64,000 bases of DNA from Rhizobium terrae (GCF_003425685.1 NZ_QJKM01000002.1:62001-126000); one strand, 5' to 3'; counted from the stretch's first letter, positions 24,078 through 33,644 are shown. Program-made: numbers and translations. The notes: generated by a model from the letters alone, not told the origin.

Positions 24078-25097
24078 TCAAGAAAACTGGTTGAAGAAGC
24101 GGATGCTTTCCTGGACGGCGCCGGGAACGACGCCGTTGTGGTTGCCGGGGAGAAGCTTTGCTTCGATCTGCACATGGGCCGATTTGGCGCGCTCCATGAG
24201 GAGCTGATGATCCGCGTCGAACGGACGTTCCTCGGTGCCGCGCAAAAGCAGCGTCGGGCATTTGAGGCTCGGGCCGAAACAGACGGACGAGCGCATGATG
24301 AATTCCTTCGGATCGCTCTCGTCGAAGCGGACCTCGCGCTCGAAACGGCCGAAATAACGCCAGGAGTTGACGCCGGCGGAAATTGGGGCCGAGGCGCGGA
24401 ATTTCCGCGTCATCGAGGCGAGCAGCGCCAGCGTGCCGCCGTTCGAATGGCCGGCCAGGAAGAAACGGTTCCTGTCGATGCCGGGCAGGTTTTCAAGATA
24501 CGCGGCGGCGGCCAGCGCATCCGCGGTCTCGTCATAGAAGCCGGAATAATTGCCCTGCTGGCCGTTCTCGCCGCGGAAGGAGGGATGAAGGACGACGAAG
24601 CCCGCCTCCCAATAGCCCTTCATCAGCTCCCAATGGCCGTCGCCGGTGGCGTTGCCGCCATGCAGGAAAAGGACCGCCGGCTTCGGCTTGCCGGTCGGTT
24701 CGTAATGGGAGAGCCAGGCGATCAGCTCGATCGAGCCCTCCGGGCCGCCGGGATAGGTGACCCGTCTGGAGCCGGCCGGCGTACCGAGCGGCTCGGATTT
24801 TTCCGGCGACGGGCCCTTGCGCAGGAGGTTGGTGTGGAAGCGCCTGCGCGCTTCGGCATAGTCTTCCATCTCAAGCGGCAGGACCTCGGGGACCGGGAAG
24901 TCTCCGGCCGACGCCGGTCTTGCGACCAGCGCCGCGGCGGAAAGCCCTATTGCCCCTGCCAAGAAGGTGCGGCGGGTCAGGCCGCCATCTTCCGAGAAAA
25001 TTTTCGAAGAAAGGATGCGGTCTGCCGCCATGTCTGCCGAGCCTGTGAAGTTGTACGATTTCGATTTCAACATCCGGCAGAAATGCTGTCCATTCAA
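24078..25097 (-). CDS. Tat-exported alpha/beta hydrolase (S9/dienelactone-hydrolase-like)
   Basis: A predicted periplasmic serine hydrolase of 300-339 residues. A twin-arginine signal is clear: 'LTRRTFLAGAIGLSAAALV' ending 'ARPASA' (about residues 40-64). Catalytic features: oxyanion-type 'AVLFLHGGN', nucleophile elbow 'LAGHSNGGTLALL', and late His in 'LPGNHNGV'. The fold resembles prolyl-oligopeptidase or dienelactone hydrolase families, substrate unknown. The start is uncertain: candidates at 25097, 25073 and 25031 all lack a convincing site, and the last still leaves the Tat signal intact. It converges with the flavoprotein gene, 8 bases between stops. Confidence 0.85.
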   Translation of the reverse strand: MNGQHFCRMLKSKSYNFTGSADMAADRILSSKIFSEDGGLTRRTFLAGAIGLSAAALVARPASAGDFPVPEVLPLEMEDYAEARRRFHTNLLRKGPSPEKSEPLGTPAGSRRVTYPGGPEGSIELIAWLSHYEPTGKPKPAVLFLHGGNATGDGHWELMKGYWEAGFVVLHPSFRGENGQQGNYSGFYDETADALAAAAYLENLPGIDRNRFFLAGHSNGGTLALLASMTRKFRASAPISAGVNSWRYFGRFEREVRFDESDPKEFIMRSSVCFGPSLKCPTLLLRGTEERPFDADHQLLMERAKSAHVQIEAKLLPGNHNGVVPGAVQESIRFFNQFS

Positions 25098-25142
25098 TCA
25101 TTCGCGAACATCATGGAGAAAACTTAATCTACGGCGGAATAG

Positions 25143-25349
25143 TTATGGCGTCCTTGCACGCGTGGCGTCCTTTTCCTTGCGCCAGCGAATGATCGCGTGA
25201 AGAAAAGGTCCGGCCGTTACGCCGAGAATGGCTCCGCCGACCACGAAGCCGAGCAACTCCCCGCCAAGCAGTTCCTGGCCGACATAGGCGGCGGCAAAAC
25301 AGCCGACCAGCGCGACAATGCCCTTGATGATGAAGGCAGGTTTGGTCAT
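25143..25349 (-). CDS. Small two-helix membrane protein
   Basis: A 68-residue protein from ATG 25349 (MTKPAFIIKG). It has two hydrophobic stretches: 'IIKGIVALVGCFAAAYVG' and 'GFVVGGAILGVTAGPFLHAII', with a basic tail 'RWRKEKDATR'. No family is recognised. The ribosome binding site is weak (GGGGTAA). It follows the DNA ligase gene direction and lies between it and the hydrolase gene. Confidence 0.6.
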   Translation of the reverse strand: MTKPAFIIKGIVALVGCFAAAYVGQELLGGELLGFVVGGAILGVTAGPFLHAIIRWRKEKDATRARTP

Positions 25350-25410
25350 TCTATTACCCCTCTGTTCGACCGGCGATCGCCGAAGCTTAGATAGGCGCAA
25401 GCTGCGATAT

Positions 25411-27051
25411 TCAAGCCTCGCGCGCCTCCACCATGGCCGTCAGCGTCGAAAGCCGGTCGGCATCGCGGGGGAGCTTGTCCTGCCGCAGCCGCGCGATGCG
25501 CGGAAAACGCATGGCGACGCCGGATTTGTGGCGGGTGGAGCGGTTGATGCCCTCGAAGGCGACTTCCAGCACGAAACCGAAATCCGGTTCTGCGCGCACC
25601 GCCCGCACCGGACCGAAACGATCGGTCGTGTTGTCGCGCACGAACTTGTCGAGCACTTCGAGTTCGGCATCCGTAAAGCCGAAATAAGCCTTGCCGACCG
25701 GCACCAGTTCCTCGCCGTCCGGCGTTTCGGCCCAGACCCCGAAGGTGAAGTCGGAATAATAGCTGGACCGCTTGCCGTGGCCGCGCTGGGCATAGAGCAT
25801 CACCGCATCGATATTATAGGGATCGCGCTTCCACTTGAACCACGGCCCCTTGAGGCGCCCGGCCTGATAAGGGCTGTCCTTGCGCTTGATCATCACTCCT
25901 TCGATGACCGGATCGGGCGGGGCGACCCTGAGGCGATCGAGTTCGTCCCAGGTGGCGAAGGGTACCAGCTGCGAAAGGTCGAAACGGTCGTGCGGAGCGT
26001 GTTCGATGACATCGCCGAGGCGCTTGCGACGCTCGAAGAAGGTTTCCGCGCGGATATCCCTGGCGCGTTCGAAGAGAAGGTCGTAGGCGCGCACGAAGGC
26101 GGGATAGTCATCGAGCATCCTGCCGGTCACCGTCTTGCGGTTCAGCCGCTGCTGCAGGTCGGAAAACGTGCGGGTCGGATTGTTGGAACGCGCCGTGCCG
26201 CCGACCAGAAGTTCGCCATCGATGACGCCTTCGAAATTGATCGCCTCGACGATATCCGGAAAGGCGCCGGTAATATCGTCGCCGGAGCGGGAATAAAGCT
26301 TCTTCGTGCCGCCGTAGCTGGACATCTGGACGCGGATGCCGTCCCATTTCCACTCGGCGGCGTAATCGGCAGGATCGAGCTTTTCGAGATCGCCCTCCTC
26401 CACCGGATTGGCCAGCATGACGGAATGGAAGATGGCCGGTGTCGCCAGAACCGGCTTTTCGGCGCGGCCCTCAAGCCAGGCGAAGAGTGGCTCATAGGGC
26501 GGGGTCAGGCCGTGCCAAAGGGTTTCGATCTCGGTGACATCCTTTCTGTTTTCCCCCGGGCCGCTCATATCCGAGAGCGCCTGTTTGGCGAGCCGCGCGG
26601 AAACGCCGATGCGCAAGGCGCCGGTGACGAGCTTGAGAAAGGCGAAACGACTCGACGTATCGAGGCGGTCGAGTAGGTCGCGGACGGCGGAACGGACCTC
26701 CAGCCGGCCGAGCGAGTTCATCTTCGTCACCACCTCGCCAAGCCGCGGCTGATGGTCGTCGTCGATCATGTCCTTCCGGCCGCCGTCCCAGACCAGCGAA
26801 ATGGTCTCTGCAAGGTCGCCGACATAGTCGTAAGAATACTGAAAGAGGATCGGGTCCATGCGCTCCAGCACCAGTTCGCGCAGCATGGCGGGCTTGATGC
26901 TCTTCAGGTCGAGAGCGCCGGCGAGCGCGGCGAGGCCGTAACCGCGGTCGGGGTCAGGAGTGTCGCGGAAATAGTCGGCAAGGAGTTTGAGCTTGCCGTT
27001 GCGCGACGGGGTCAGCACGAGGCGGTCCAAAAGGGTGGCGAAGGGTTTCAT
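25411..27051 (-). CDS. ATP-dependent DNA ligase (ligase-exonuclease-helicase repair system type)
   Basis: A 546-residue ATP-dependent DNA ligase. The adenylated lysine is Lys235 in 'AAEWKWDGIRVQ' (KxDG). Further motifs are 'LYSRSGDDITGAFPDIV' (motif Ia/III region), 'GVIDGELLVGG' (III) and 'EGVMIKRKDSPYQAGRLKGPWFKWKRD' in two parts (IV/V). An N-terminal alpha-helical DNA-binding domain (about 1-200) is present, as in the family found with Lhr helicase, an MBL exonuclease and a phosphoesterase. The start at 27051 (MKPFATLL) is preferred over 27147. The exonuclease gene is just upstream; the helicase and phosphoesterase genes are absent from this window. Confidence 0.94.
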   Translation of the reverse strand: MKPFATLLDRLVLTPSRNGKLKLLADYFRDTPDPDRGYGLAALAGALDLKSIKPAMLRELVLERMDPILFQYSYDYVGDLAETISLVWDGGRKDMIDDDHQPRLGEVVTKMNSLGRLEVRSAVRDLLDRLDTSSRFAFLKLVTGALRIGVSARLAKQALSDMSGPGENRKDVTEIETLWHGLTPPYEPLFAWLEGRAEKPVLATPAIFHSVMLANPVEEGDLEKLDPADYAAEWKWDGIRVQMSSYGGTKKLYSRSGDDITGAFPDIVEAINFEGVIDGELLVGGTARSNNPTRTFSDLQQRLNRKTVTGRMLDDYPAFVRAYDLLFERARDIRAETFFERRKRLGDVIEHAPHDRFDLSQLVPFATWDELDRLRVAPPDPVIEGVMIKRKDSPYQAGRLKGPWFKWKRDPYNIDAVMLYAQRGHGKRSSYYSDFTFGVWAETPDGEELVPVGKAYFGFTDAELEVLDKFVRDNTTDRFGPVRAVRAEPDFGFVLEVAFEGINRSTRHKSGVAMRFPRIARLRQDKLPRDADRLSTLTAMVEAREA

Positions 27052-27121
27052 AGGCGGGCAATGCCCCCGGTGAAGGCCGCGCCTGCAACATGCCATTTGC
27101 ACGGCCGCAAACGTTCCACCA

Positions 27122-28132
27122 TCAATCCCCCTCGTCCTCATAGCCAACCAGATGCAGCGGCCGGGCGGGGATAGCCTTCAGCTCGCACCAGCGCACCAGG
27201 GCCTCCTCACGACCGTGGGTGACCCAAACTTCGGACGGGCCGATCTCCTCTATGGTGGCGAGCAGTTCCGGCCAGTCGCAATGATCGGAAATCACCAGCG
27301 GCAGTTCGACGCCGCCCTGTTTGGCGCGCTGGCGGACCATCATCCAGCCGGAGGCGAAGGCAACCAGCGGCTCGTTGAAGCGCCGCGCCCAGCGCTCCTG
27401 GAAAGCAGACGGCGGGCCGACGATGACTGCTCCCTTGAACGCCTCGGGATCGCTCTTTTCGATGGTCGCGGGGCGGATATCGCCGAGATCGATGCCCTGG
27501 CCGACATAATAGTCGCAGAGTTTCGCCAGCGCGCCGTGGATGTAGATCGGATCGGAATACCCGCAATCGCGGATGAGGCGGATGACGCGCTGGGCCTTGC
27601 CGAGCGCGTAGGCGCCGACGAGATGGCTGCGTTCGGGAAACTGTTCGAGCGACGTGAACAGCTTTCCGATCTCGGCCTTCGGATCAGGATGGTGAAAGAC
27701 CGGCAGGCCGAAGGTCGCCTCGGTGATGAAGACATCGCAGGCGACCGGCACGAAGGGGGCGCAGGTGGGATCCGTGCCGCGCTTGTAGTCGCCCGAAACG
27801 ACGATCCTGAGCCCGTCCTTCTCGATGGCGATCTGGGCCGAGCCGAGCACATGGCCGGCGGGATGGAAACTCACACGCACGCCGTCGAGATCGAACTCCT
27901 CCCCGAAGGCGGCGGCCTGTTCGGAGCCACAGAAATCCTCGCCGTAACGCAGCCGCATGATGTCGAGCGTCTGGCGTGTCGCAAGAACCTTTTCATGGCC
28001 GGCGCGGGCATGATCGGAATGGCCATGGGTGATCAGTGCCCGCCCGACGGGGCGCACCGGATCGACATGGAAGCGGCCGATGGGGCAGAACAGCCCGGCC
28101 GGGGTGGGATGAAGCAGCGCCTCGGGTTTCAT
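27122..28132 (-). CDS. Ligase-associated MBL-fold exonuclease
   Basis: A 336-residue metallo-beta-lactamase-fold nuclease of the beta-CASP-like, DNA-ligase-associated exonuclease family. Metal ligands: His36, His38, Asp40, His41 in 'ITHGHSDHARAG', plus 'HPAGHVLGSAQI' and 'VVSGDYKRGTDPT'. A C-terminal 'HCDWPELL' and 'VTHGREE' complete the family signature. It sits 70 bases upstream of the ligase gene on the same strand, so the pair is likely an operon and would process and seal DNA ends. No signal peptide. Confidence 0.93.
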   Translation of the reverse strand: MKPEALLHPTPAGLFCPIGRFHVDPVRPVGRALITHGHSDHARAGHEKVLATRQTLDIMRLRYGEDFCGSEQAAAFGEEFDLDGVRVSFHPAGHVLGSAQIAIEKDGLRIVVSGDYKRGTDPTCAPFVPVACDVFITEATFGLPVFHHPDPKAEIGKLFTSLEQFPERSHLVGAYALGKAQRVIRLIRDCGYSDPIYIHGALAKLCDYYVGQGIDLGDIRPATIEKSDPEAFKGAVIVGPPSAFQERWARRFNEPLVAFASGWMMVRQRAKQGGVELPLVISDHCDWPELLATIEEIGPSEVWVTHGREEALVRWCELKAIPARPLHLVGYEDEGD

Positions 28133-28175
28133 GCCCCTGAAGATAGGGTGAAATCGGCGCCGCGCCAGAGCAATC

Positions 28176-29720
28176 TCAGGCAGCGTCCGGCTTGTTTTCG
28201 GGCGCCGTCCTCTTTTCCGCCACCTGCATCGAAGGCAGGCGCACCGGCTTCAGCATGCAGCCGGCGATGAAGCCGACCACCGCGATGATGCTGCCGGCGA
28301 TGAAGACCGGCACGAAGGCGTGAGCATAGAGGGCGTGCACCGCCATGCGCGAGGCTTCGGGAAGCGCCAGCATCATCGTCGGCGTCAAGGAGCCGATGTC
28401 GTCGACCCCAGGGATGCTGGTGCCGACGCCGCGAATGCCGGCGGCCACGATCGCGCCGTAGATCGAGATGGCGATCGAGGCACCGGCCATCCGCATCAGC
28501 GTGACGGCGCCGGTCGCCGCACCGACATCCTCGCGCGGGGCGGAGTTCTGCACGCCGATGATCGGCGCCTGCTGACCGAAGCCGATCGCCAGGCCCTGCA
28601 TCAGCATGAAGCCGAGGATGAAGTAGATCGGCGTGCCGACCGGAAGCTGCGAGAAGATGAACAGCGCCGCGATGTTCAATCCGAGGCCGATCAGCGTGAA
28701 CGGCTTGTAGCGCCCGCTGACCGAAATCAGCCGGCCGGTTAAGATCGAACCGATGACGATGCCGCTCGTGGTGGCGACAAAACAGAAGCTTGCGATCGTC
28801 GGCGAAAGCCCGGTCGTCGTCTGCAGGAAGAGCGCGAAGTAATTTGCCATGCCGATCGCCACGCCCCCGGTGCAGAAGGCGACGACGAGGAAAAGCGAGA
28901 AGGTCGAATCGCGGAAGAGCTTCAGGGGCACGATCGGCTCCGGGACGCGGCTTTCGACGAAAACCCAGAAAATGGCGCAGAGGGCGCCGATCGCCACGAC
29001 GACCATGGACTGCCAGGCGACCAGCGAACCGAAAAGCGTCACGCTGTCGGCCCAGACTACGATGCTCGCCACCGTGCCGGCCAGAAGCAGCGCGCCGAGA
29101 TAATCGATCTTCGGTTTACGGACGGGGCGGCGATAGGGAAGCAGGAGCGAGATGCCGGTAAAGGCAATGATGCCGACCGGCAGGTTGATCAGGAAGATCG
29201 ACCGCCAGCCGAAAAGCTCGCTCATCGTTCCGCCGAGCAGCGGCCCGAGGCTGCCGGAGGCCATGATGACGAGGCTCGAATAACTCTGGTATTTCGCCCG
29301 TTCGCGCGGCTCGAACAGATCGGCATTGATGGAGAAGATCGACACCATGATGCCGCCACCGCCAAGCCCCTGGAGGATGCGCGAGGCGATCAGCGAATCC
29401 ATCGACCAGGCAAGTCCGCAGGTGAGCGAGCCGATGGTGAAGATGACGATCGCGGCAAGCATGACGTATTTGCGGCCGAAGAGATCGCCGAGCTTGCCGT
29501 AGATCGGCATCGAGGCACTGCTGGCCAGAAGATAGGCGGAACCGACCCAGCCGAAACGTTCCAGTTCGCCGAATTCGCCGATGATGGTGGGCAGCGCGGT
29601 GGAGACGATCTGGTTGTCGAGCGTCGCCATGAACAGCGCCGTCAGCAGGAAGCAGAAAATCACCAGCCGCTGGCGGTGGCTGGCGACGAGCGGCAGATGC
29701 GCCGGGCGGGTCATATCCAT
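28176..29720 (-). CDS. DHA2-family MFS drug exporter (EmrB/QacA type)
   Basis: A 514-residue major facilitator with about 14 hydrophobic segments, the DHA2 proton-antiporter pattern. Motif C/A hallmarks include 'FLLTALFMATLDNQIVSTALPTI' (split over two helices), 'SMPIYGKLGDLFGRKYVM' and 'RILQGLGGGGIMVS'. The expected hairpin between helices 6 and 7 is present. It is an inner-membrane multidrug or metabolite exporter; its substrate is unknown. It is divergent from a MarR gene; a minus-strand TTGACA (29767-29772) and CATAAA (29744-29749) with 17-base spacing form its candidate promoter. GTG/ATG alternatives exist at the N-terminus (29720 or 29714). Confidence 0.94.
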   Translation of the reverse strand: MDMTRPAHLPLVASHRQRLVIFCFLLTALFMATLDNQIVSTALPTIIGEFGELERFGWVGSAYLLASSASMPIYGKLGDLFGRKYVMLAAIVIFTIGSLTCGLAWSMDSLIASRILQGLGGGGIMVSIFSINADLFEPRERAKYQSYSSLVIMASGSLGPLLGGTMSELFGWRSIFLINLPVGIIAFTGISLLLPYRRPVRKPKIDYLGALLLAGTVASIVVWADSVTLFGSLVAWQSMVVVAIGALCAIFWVFVESRVPEPIVPLKLFRDSTFSLFLVVAFCTGGVAIGMANYFALFLQTTTGLSPTIASFCFVATTSGIVIGSILTGRLISVSGRYKPFTLIGLGLNIAALFIFSQLPVGTPIYFILGFMLMQGLAIGFGQQAPIIGVQNSAPREDVGAATGAVTLMRMAGASIAISIYGAIVAAGIRGVGTSIPGVDDIGSLTPTMMLALPEASRMAVHALYAHAFVPVFIAGSIIAVVGFIAGCMLKPVRLPSMQVAEKRTAPENKPDAA

Positions 29721-29743
29721 GGGTCAATCCAAAGTGTCCGAAA

Positions 29744-29772
29744 TTTATGTGCCTCCAGCATATAATTGTCAA
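29744..29772 (-). promoter_or_regulatory. Candidate promoter of the MFS exporter
   Basis: On the minus strand TTGACA (29772-29767), 17 bases, CATAAA (29749-29744). No clean palindrome for the divergent MarR was found by eye. Confidence 0.5.
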
Positions 29773-29837
29773 CCGCACTTTGATGCGCTGCGCAGAGAAC
29801 AGTTGGAAAGCCGACGACCCTTTGATATGTTCGGCGG

Positions 29838-30374
29838 ATGACGACCAAGACCCTTGTGAAACCGTTGGCAGACGAGGCCCCCTCCCCCGAGGACGTGGCC
29901 CGCGTCAGCGAGACCATTACCCGTATGCGCCTCCTGATCGGGCGGCGTATCATCGGCCGCACGGCGATTGCCAACATCGCGCCGGGGCTCGACATTTCGC
30001 ATCTCGACGTGCTCGACGCGATGCGGCGGGTCGATGGCGAGGTCACGGTCGGGGCGATCGCCGAGGTGATGCGTATCGATCCCTCCCGCGGCAGCCGGCT
30101 GGTGGCGGATCTCGTCGCACGCGGCATCCTGCGGCGCGATGCTTCCCAGGCCGACGGCCGACGGTCACTCGTCGTTCGCACCGAATTCGGCGACAGCCTG
30201 CTCGCCGAAATCCGCGCGGTAAAACGTTCGCTGCTCGCCCGTGTGCTGGACAACTGGGAGGCAGACGAACTCAACGCGTTTTCCATCCTGTTCGAAAAAT
30301 TCGTGACGGATTTCGAGTCGGTCTATCTGACGGCGGAAAAGGCGCAGGAAGAAAAGCTCTCGCCTGCCCCCTGA
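29838..30374 (+). CDS. MarR-family transcriptional regulator of the MFS exporter
   Basis: A 178-residue winged-helix regulator. The HTH/wing is 'TVGAIAEVMRIDPSRGSRLVADLVARGIL' followed by 'RRDASQADGRRSLVV'. The C-terminal helix 'ADELNAFSILFEKFVTDFES' is typical for dimerisation. It is divergent from the DHA2 exporter with 117 bases between, a common efflux-pump arrangement in which the MarR protein represses the pump until a ligand binds. The ligand is unknown. Confidence 0.9.
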   Translation: MTTKTLVKPLADEAPSPEDVARVSETITRMRLLIGRRIIGRTAIANIAPGLDISHLDVLDAMRRVDGEVTVGAIAEVMRIDPSRGSRLVADLVARGILRRDASQADGRRSLVVRTEFGDSLLAEIRAVKRSLLARVLDNWEADELNAFSILFEKFVTDFESVYLTAEKAQEEKLSPAP

Positions 30375-30417
30375 ACCTGCAAAAGCGGAAGCCTGCGGCC
30401 GACCCGAACGAAGAGGA

Positions 30418-31935
30418 TTAAATCCCCTCCCCGCCTGCGACGCGCAGCCTGTCGCGGCCCTGGTCCTTCGCTTCGTACATGGCGCGGTCGGCGCGGGCGA
30501 GCAGCGCTTCGGGCGTGTCGCCGTCCTGCGGGAAAAAGGCGACGCCCATGCTGCAGGTGGCGGTAACGCTGGTTTCCTCGACGACGATCGGGCGCGAGAT
30601 CGCGCTCCGCAATTCCTGCAGGCGGCGCAAGACGCCCAGTTCGTCGTGATTGAGATTGCTGAAGACGATCGCGAATTCATCGCCTCCGAGACGCACCAGG
30701 AGGTCGCTGACGCGAATGCAGTTGGACATGCGCGAGGCCAGCGTCCTCAAAACCTCGTCGCCCGCGGCATGGCCGAGCGTGTCGTTGATCTGCTTGAAGT
30801 TGTCGAGATCGATATAGGCGACCGTGATCTTGCGGCCTTCGCGGCGTCCCTCATGCAGGGCGCGGCCGAACTGGGTCCAGAACAGCGCGCGGTTCGGCAG
30901 GCCCGTCAGCGGATCGTGATGCGCCATGTGCTGGATGCGCTCTTCGGCACGGGCGCGGTCGATGGCGATGCCGGCGATATCGGTTGCCATCGCGGTCAAT
31001 TCGAGTTCCAGCACGGTGGGTTCACGCGGGCTGTTCGAATAAAGCCCGAACGTGCCGAGCACGCGCCCGTCGGCCCCCATGATCGGTGTCGACCAGCAGG
31101 AACGGAAACCGAAAGTGATCGCAAGCTCGCGATAATCGTCCCACAAGGGATCAGTCAGCACATCCTTGACGAAGACCGGCGAGCGCCGCCACGCGGCCGT
31201 GCCACAGGAGCCGACTTTCGGGCCGATCTCGATGCCGTCGATCAGGCGGACATAGGCCTCCGGCATGCGGGTCGCCGAGCCGTGCCGCAAGCGATTGGTG
31301 CCTTCTTCGAGAAAGAGGACGGAGGCGATGACATCGTCTAGCTCTTCCTCCACGGTGCGAACCAATGCATCCAGAACCGACTGGAGCGGCTGGCCGCGGG
31401 CGATCATTTCGAGAAGCCGGGCATGCCCGTGCCGCCGGTCGTCCTGCCGTTTGCGCTCGGTGATGTCGCGGGAAATGCCGACAAGTCCGACGATCTGGCC
31501 ATCCGTATTGCGCAGCGGCATCTTCGACGTGGTCAGCCAGAGGATCCGACCGTCGGTGAGCTTGATGCGTTCCTCGCGTCCCTCGACGGCCTCGCCGGTC
31601 GACATCACCTGCTGCTCGACGGCGAACAGTTCCGCCGCAGTCTCCTTATCGAGAATGTCGAAATCGGTCTTGCCGACCAGGTCGCGACCGTTATGGAACT
31701 TGCTGTTACGGCCGGCGGCGGCGTTGGCGAACACGAAACGGCCGCGACGATCCTTCACATAAATGAAATCCGGCAATTGATCGAGAAGGGTGCGCGTTTC
31801 GATCTCACGCGCCACGAGCGCGACTTCGAGATCGACATCGCTTTCCGTCGAGATGCGAAGGAGCCGGCTACAAAGCTCCTCCAGAGGATCTGTGGTGAAC
31901 GCTGAAGGAACGCCGTATGATGCGGGGTTCACCAT
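30418..31935 (-). CDS. PAS-GAF-GGDEF diguanylate cyclase
   Basis: A 505-residue cytosolic signalling protein. A PAS/PAC domain occupies about residues 50-170 ('FIYVKDRRGRFVFANAAAG', then 'GQIVGLVGISRDITERKR'), a GAF domain about 185-330, and a GGDEF domain about 335-500. The active-site loop 'VRLGGDEFAIVF' is intact and is preceded by RVSD five residues earlier, an RxxD inhibitory site. It should therefore make cyclic di-GMP and be product-inhibited. No membrane segment is seen. The sensed signals are unknown. It is convergent with the MarR gene. Confidence 0.95.
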   Translation of the reverse strand: MVNPASYGVPSAFTTDPLEELCSRLLRISTESDVDLEVALVAREIETRTLLDQLPDFIYVKDRRGRFVFANAAAGRNSKFHNGRDLVGKTDFDILDKETAAELFAVEQQVMSTGEAVEGREERIKLTDGRILWLTTSKMPLRNTDGQIVGLVGISRDITERKRQDDRRHGHARLLEMIARGQPLQSVLDALVRTVEEELDDVIASVLFLEEGTNRLRHGSATRMPEAYVRLIDGIEIGPKVGSCGTAAWRRSPVFVKDVLTDPLWDDYRELAITFGFRSCWSTPIMGADGRVLGTFGLYSNSPREPTVLELELTAMATDIAGIAIDRARAEERIQHMAHHDPLTGLPNRALFWTQFGRALHEGRREGRKITVAYIDLDNFKQINDTLGHAAGDEVLRTLASRMSNCIRVSDLLVRLGGDEFAIVFSNLNHDELGVLRRLQELRSAISRPIVVEETSVTATCSMGVAFFPQDGDTPEALLARADRAMYEAKDQGRDRLRVAGGEGI

Positions 31936-32124
31936 CCTTGTCTATCCTCTTCCAGTCCAGAAAATATCCGAGACCCCGCCATCTGATCTGCCGACAGCAT
32001 GGCGGAAAATTCCTTATCCTTGCTTAAAAACATCGCGAAATTGCCACGGTTGAGCGGAGTACAGAAGTCTTTTCTACTAAGTCATCCAGTACTAATTGGC
32101 GTTACGACAATACAAAGGATTGGC

Positions 32125-32166
32125 ATGGAAAATGCTTCGTTGACGGCAGGGAGAAAAGCTGGATGA
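32125..32166 (+). CDS. 13-codon ORF overlapping the TIGR03808 start
   Basis: ATG 32125, preceded by AAGGA, encodes MENASLTAGRKAG and stops at TGA 32164-32166, overlapping the next gene's ATG at 32163 (ATGA). It may couple translation, or be fortuitous. Confidence 0.3.
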   Translation: MENASLTAGRKAG

Positions 32167-33551
32167 TTTCGAGACGGTCCGCCTTGACGATGATCGCCGC
32201 GGCAGCTGCCGCCGGCGGGCTGCCGCGGCGCGCGCTTCATGCCGCGCCTTCGGATTTTTCGACCGATGTTTCGGCGGCCGGCCTGCGCGGCTCGATCGAT
32301 GCCGGCCAGCACGGCGTGACGCCGGATGGCGGCGACAGGCAGAGCCGCAAGTTCAAGGAGGTCATCGCCAAGGCGGCGCGGCAGAACATGCCCGTCTTCC
32401 TGCCGCCGGGGAATTACCCGGTCTCCAATCTCGACCTGCCGGACGGGACGCGGATCACCGGCGTGCCGGGCGCCTCGCGGCTCGTCTATTCCGGCGACGG
32501 GCATCTCATTCGTGCCGATGGCGCGCGGCGTATCGAACTTTCAAACCTCGTCATCGACGGCGCCAACCGCTGGCTGGACGACCAGACGCCGGCGCTTGTC
32601 CACATGCGCGGCATCGGCGGCGTGACGGTGGACAATTGCGAGATCATCGGCTCGCGCAAGACAGCGGTGCAATTCGAACGTTCGGGCGGACGGATCGAGC
32701 GCAGCCGCATTTCAGGCGCGGCGGAATACGGTCTTTATGCCGTCGAAAGCACGGGGCTTTCGGTGACCGGCAACCAGGTCTTCGACTGCGGCAATGGCGG
32801 CATACTCATCCATCGCTGGACCAAGGGCGCGGACGGCACGATGGTTTCCGGCAACCGCATCTTCCGGATCGGCGCCACGCATGGCGGAACCGGCCAGTAC
32901 GGCAATGCGATCAATCTTTTCCGGGCCGACAATGTGATGGTGACGGGCAACCACATCTCGCAATCGGCCTTTTCCGCCATCCGCGCCAACAGCGCATCGA
33001 ATGCGCAGATCGCCAACAACCACTGCCTCGGTTCCGGCGAGACGGCGATCTACGCCGAATTCGCCTTCGAGGGAGCGATGATCTCCGGCAATATCGTCGA
33101 CGGGGCGGCCAACGGCATCTCGGTCGTCAACTTCAACGAGGGCGGCCGGCTGGCGACCGTCGCCAACAACATCGTCCGAAACCTCAAATCCACCGGTCCC
33201 TATGTGCTCGAGGAGGCGATTTTCGGGGTCGGCGTCAGCGTCGAGGCGGATACGGCGGTGACAGGCAATATCATCGAAAACGTGCCGCTCTGGGGGATGG
33301 CACTCGGCTTCGGCCCTTATCTGCGCAACGTACTTGCGAACAACAATATCGTGCGGCAGGCGAAAGTCGGCTGTGCGGTCACCGTCGTCGAAGGAGCCGG
33401 CAGCGCGCTGATCACGAACAACGTCTTCGAAGGCATGAAGGACGGGGCGGTCATCGGCTACCGCTGGAAGGCCCCCGCCACAGCCGAACTCGGCCGCGGC
33501 GACGAGCAGAGTTTCAGGCACCTGACGATCGGGAGCAACCGGATCGCCTGA
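32163..33551 (+). CDS. TIGR03808-type Tat-exported parallel beta-helix repeat protein
   Basis: A 462-residue protein with a twin-arginine signal ('ISRRSALTMIAAAAAAGG', residues 2-20, cleavage near 'ALHAA'). It has an extended right-handed beta-helix with recurring 'NxI...GN' units such as 'SVTGNQVFDCGNGGI', 'MVTGNHISQSAFSAI', 'MISGNIVDGAANGI' and 'AVTGNIIENVPLWGM'. This is the TIGR03808 family (twin-arginine repeat proteins of alphaproteobacteria), similar in fold to pectate lyases and surface lyases, but no catalytic residues can be named. It is periplasmic or secreted. It stands alone, with a 227-base upstream region. Confidence 0.9.
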   Translation: MISRRSALTMIAAAAAAGGLPRRALHAAPSDFSTDVSAAGLRGSIDAGQHGVTPDGGDRQSRKFKEVIAKAARQNMPVFLPPGNYPVSNLDLPDGTRITGVPGASRLVYSGDGHLIRADGARRIELSNLVIDGANRWLDDQTPALVHMRGIGGVTVDNCEIIGSRKTAVQFERSGGRIERSRISGAAEYGLYAVESTGLSVTGNQVFDCGNGGILIHRWTKGADGTMVSGNRIFRIGATHGGTGQYGNAINLFRADNVMVTGNHISQSAFSAIRANSASNAQIANNHCLGSGETAIYAEFAFEGAMISGNIVDGAANGISVVNFNEGGRLATVANNIVRNLKSTGPYVLEEAIFGVGVSVEADTAVTGNIIENVPLWGMALGFGPYLRNVLANNNIVRQAKVGCAVTVVEGAGSALITNNVFEGMKDGAVIGYRWKAPATAELGRGDEQSFRHLTIGSNRIA

Positions 33552-33644
33552 TTGATCGACCCATCGAAAACTTTCATTGCCGTCCAACGCGGATTGATCT
33601 TCCGTTTTGGCGTGCCTACCCCTAGCTTGCGGCCGCATTGTTTT

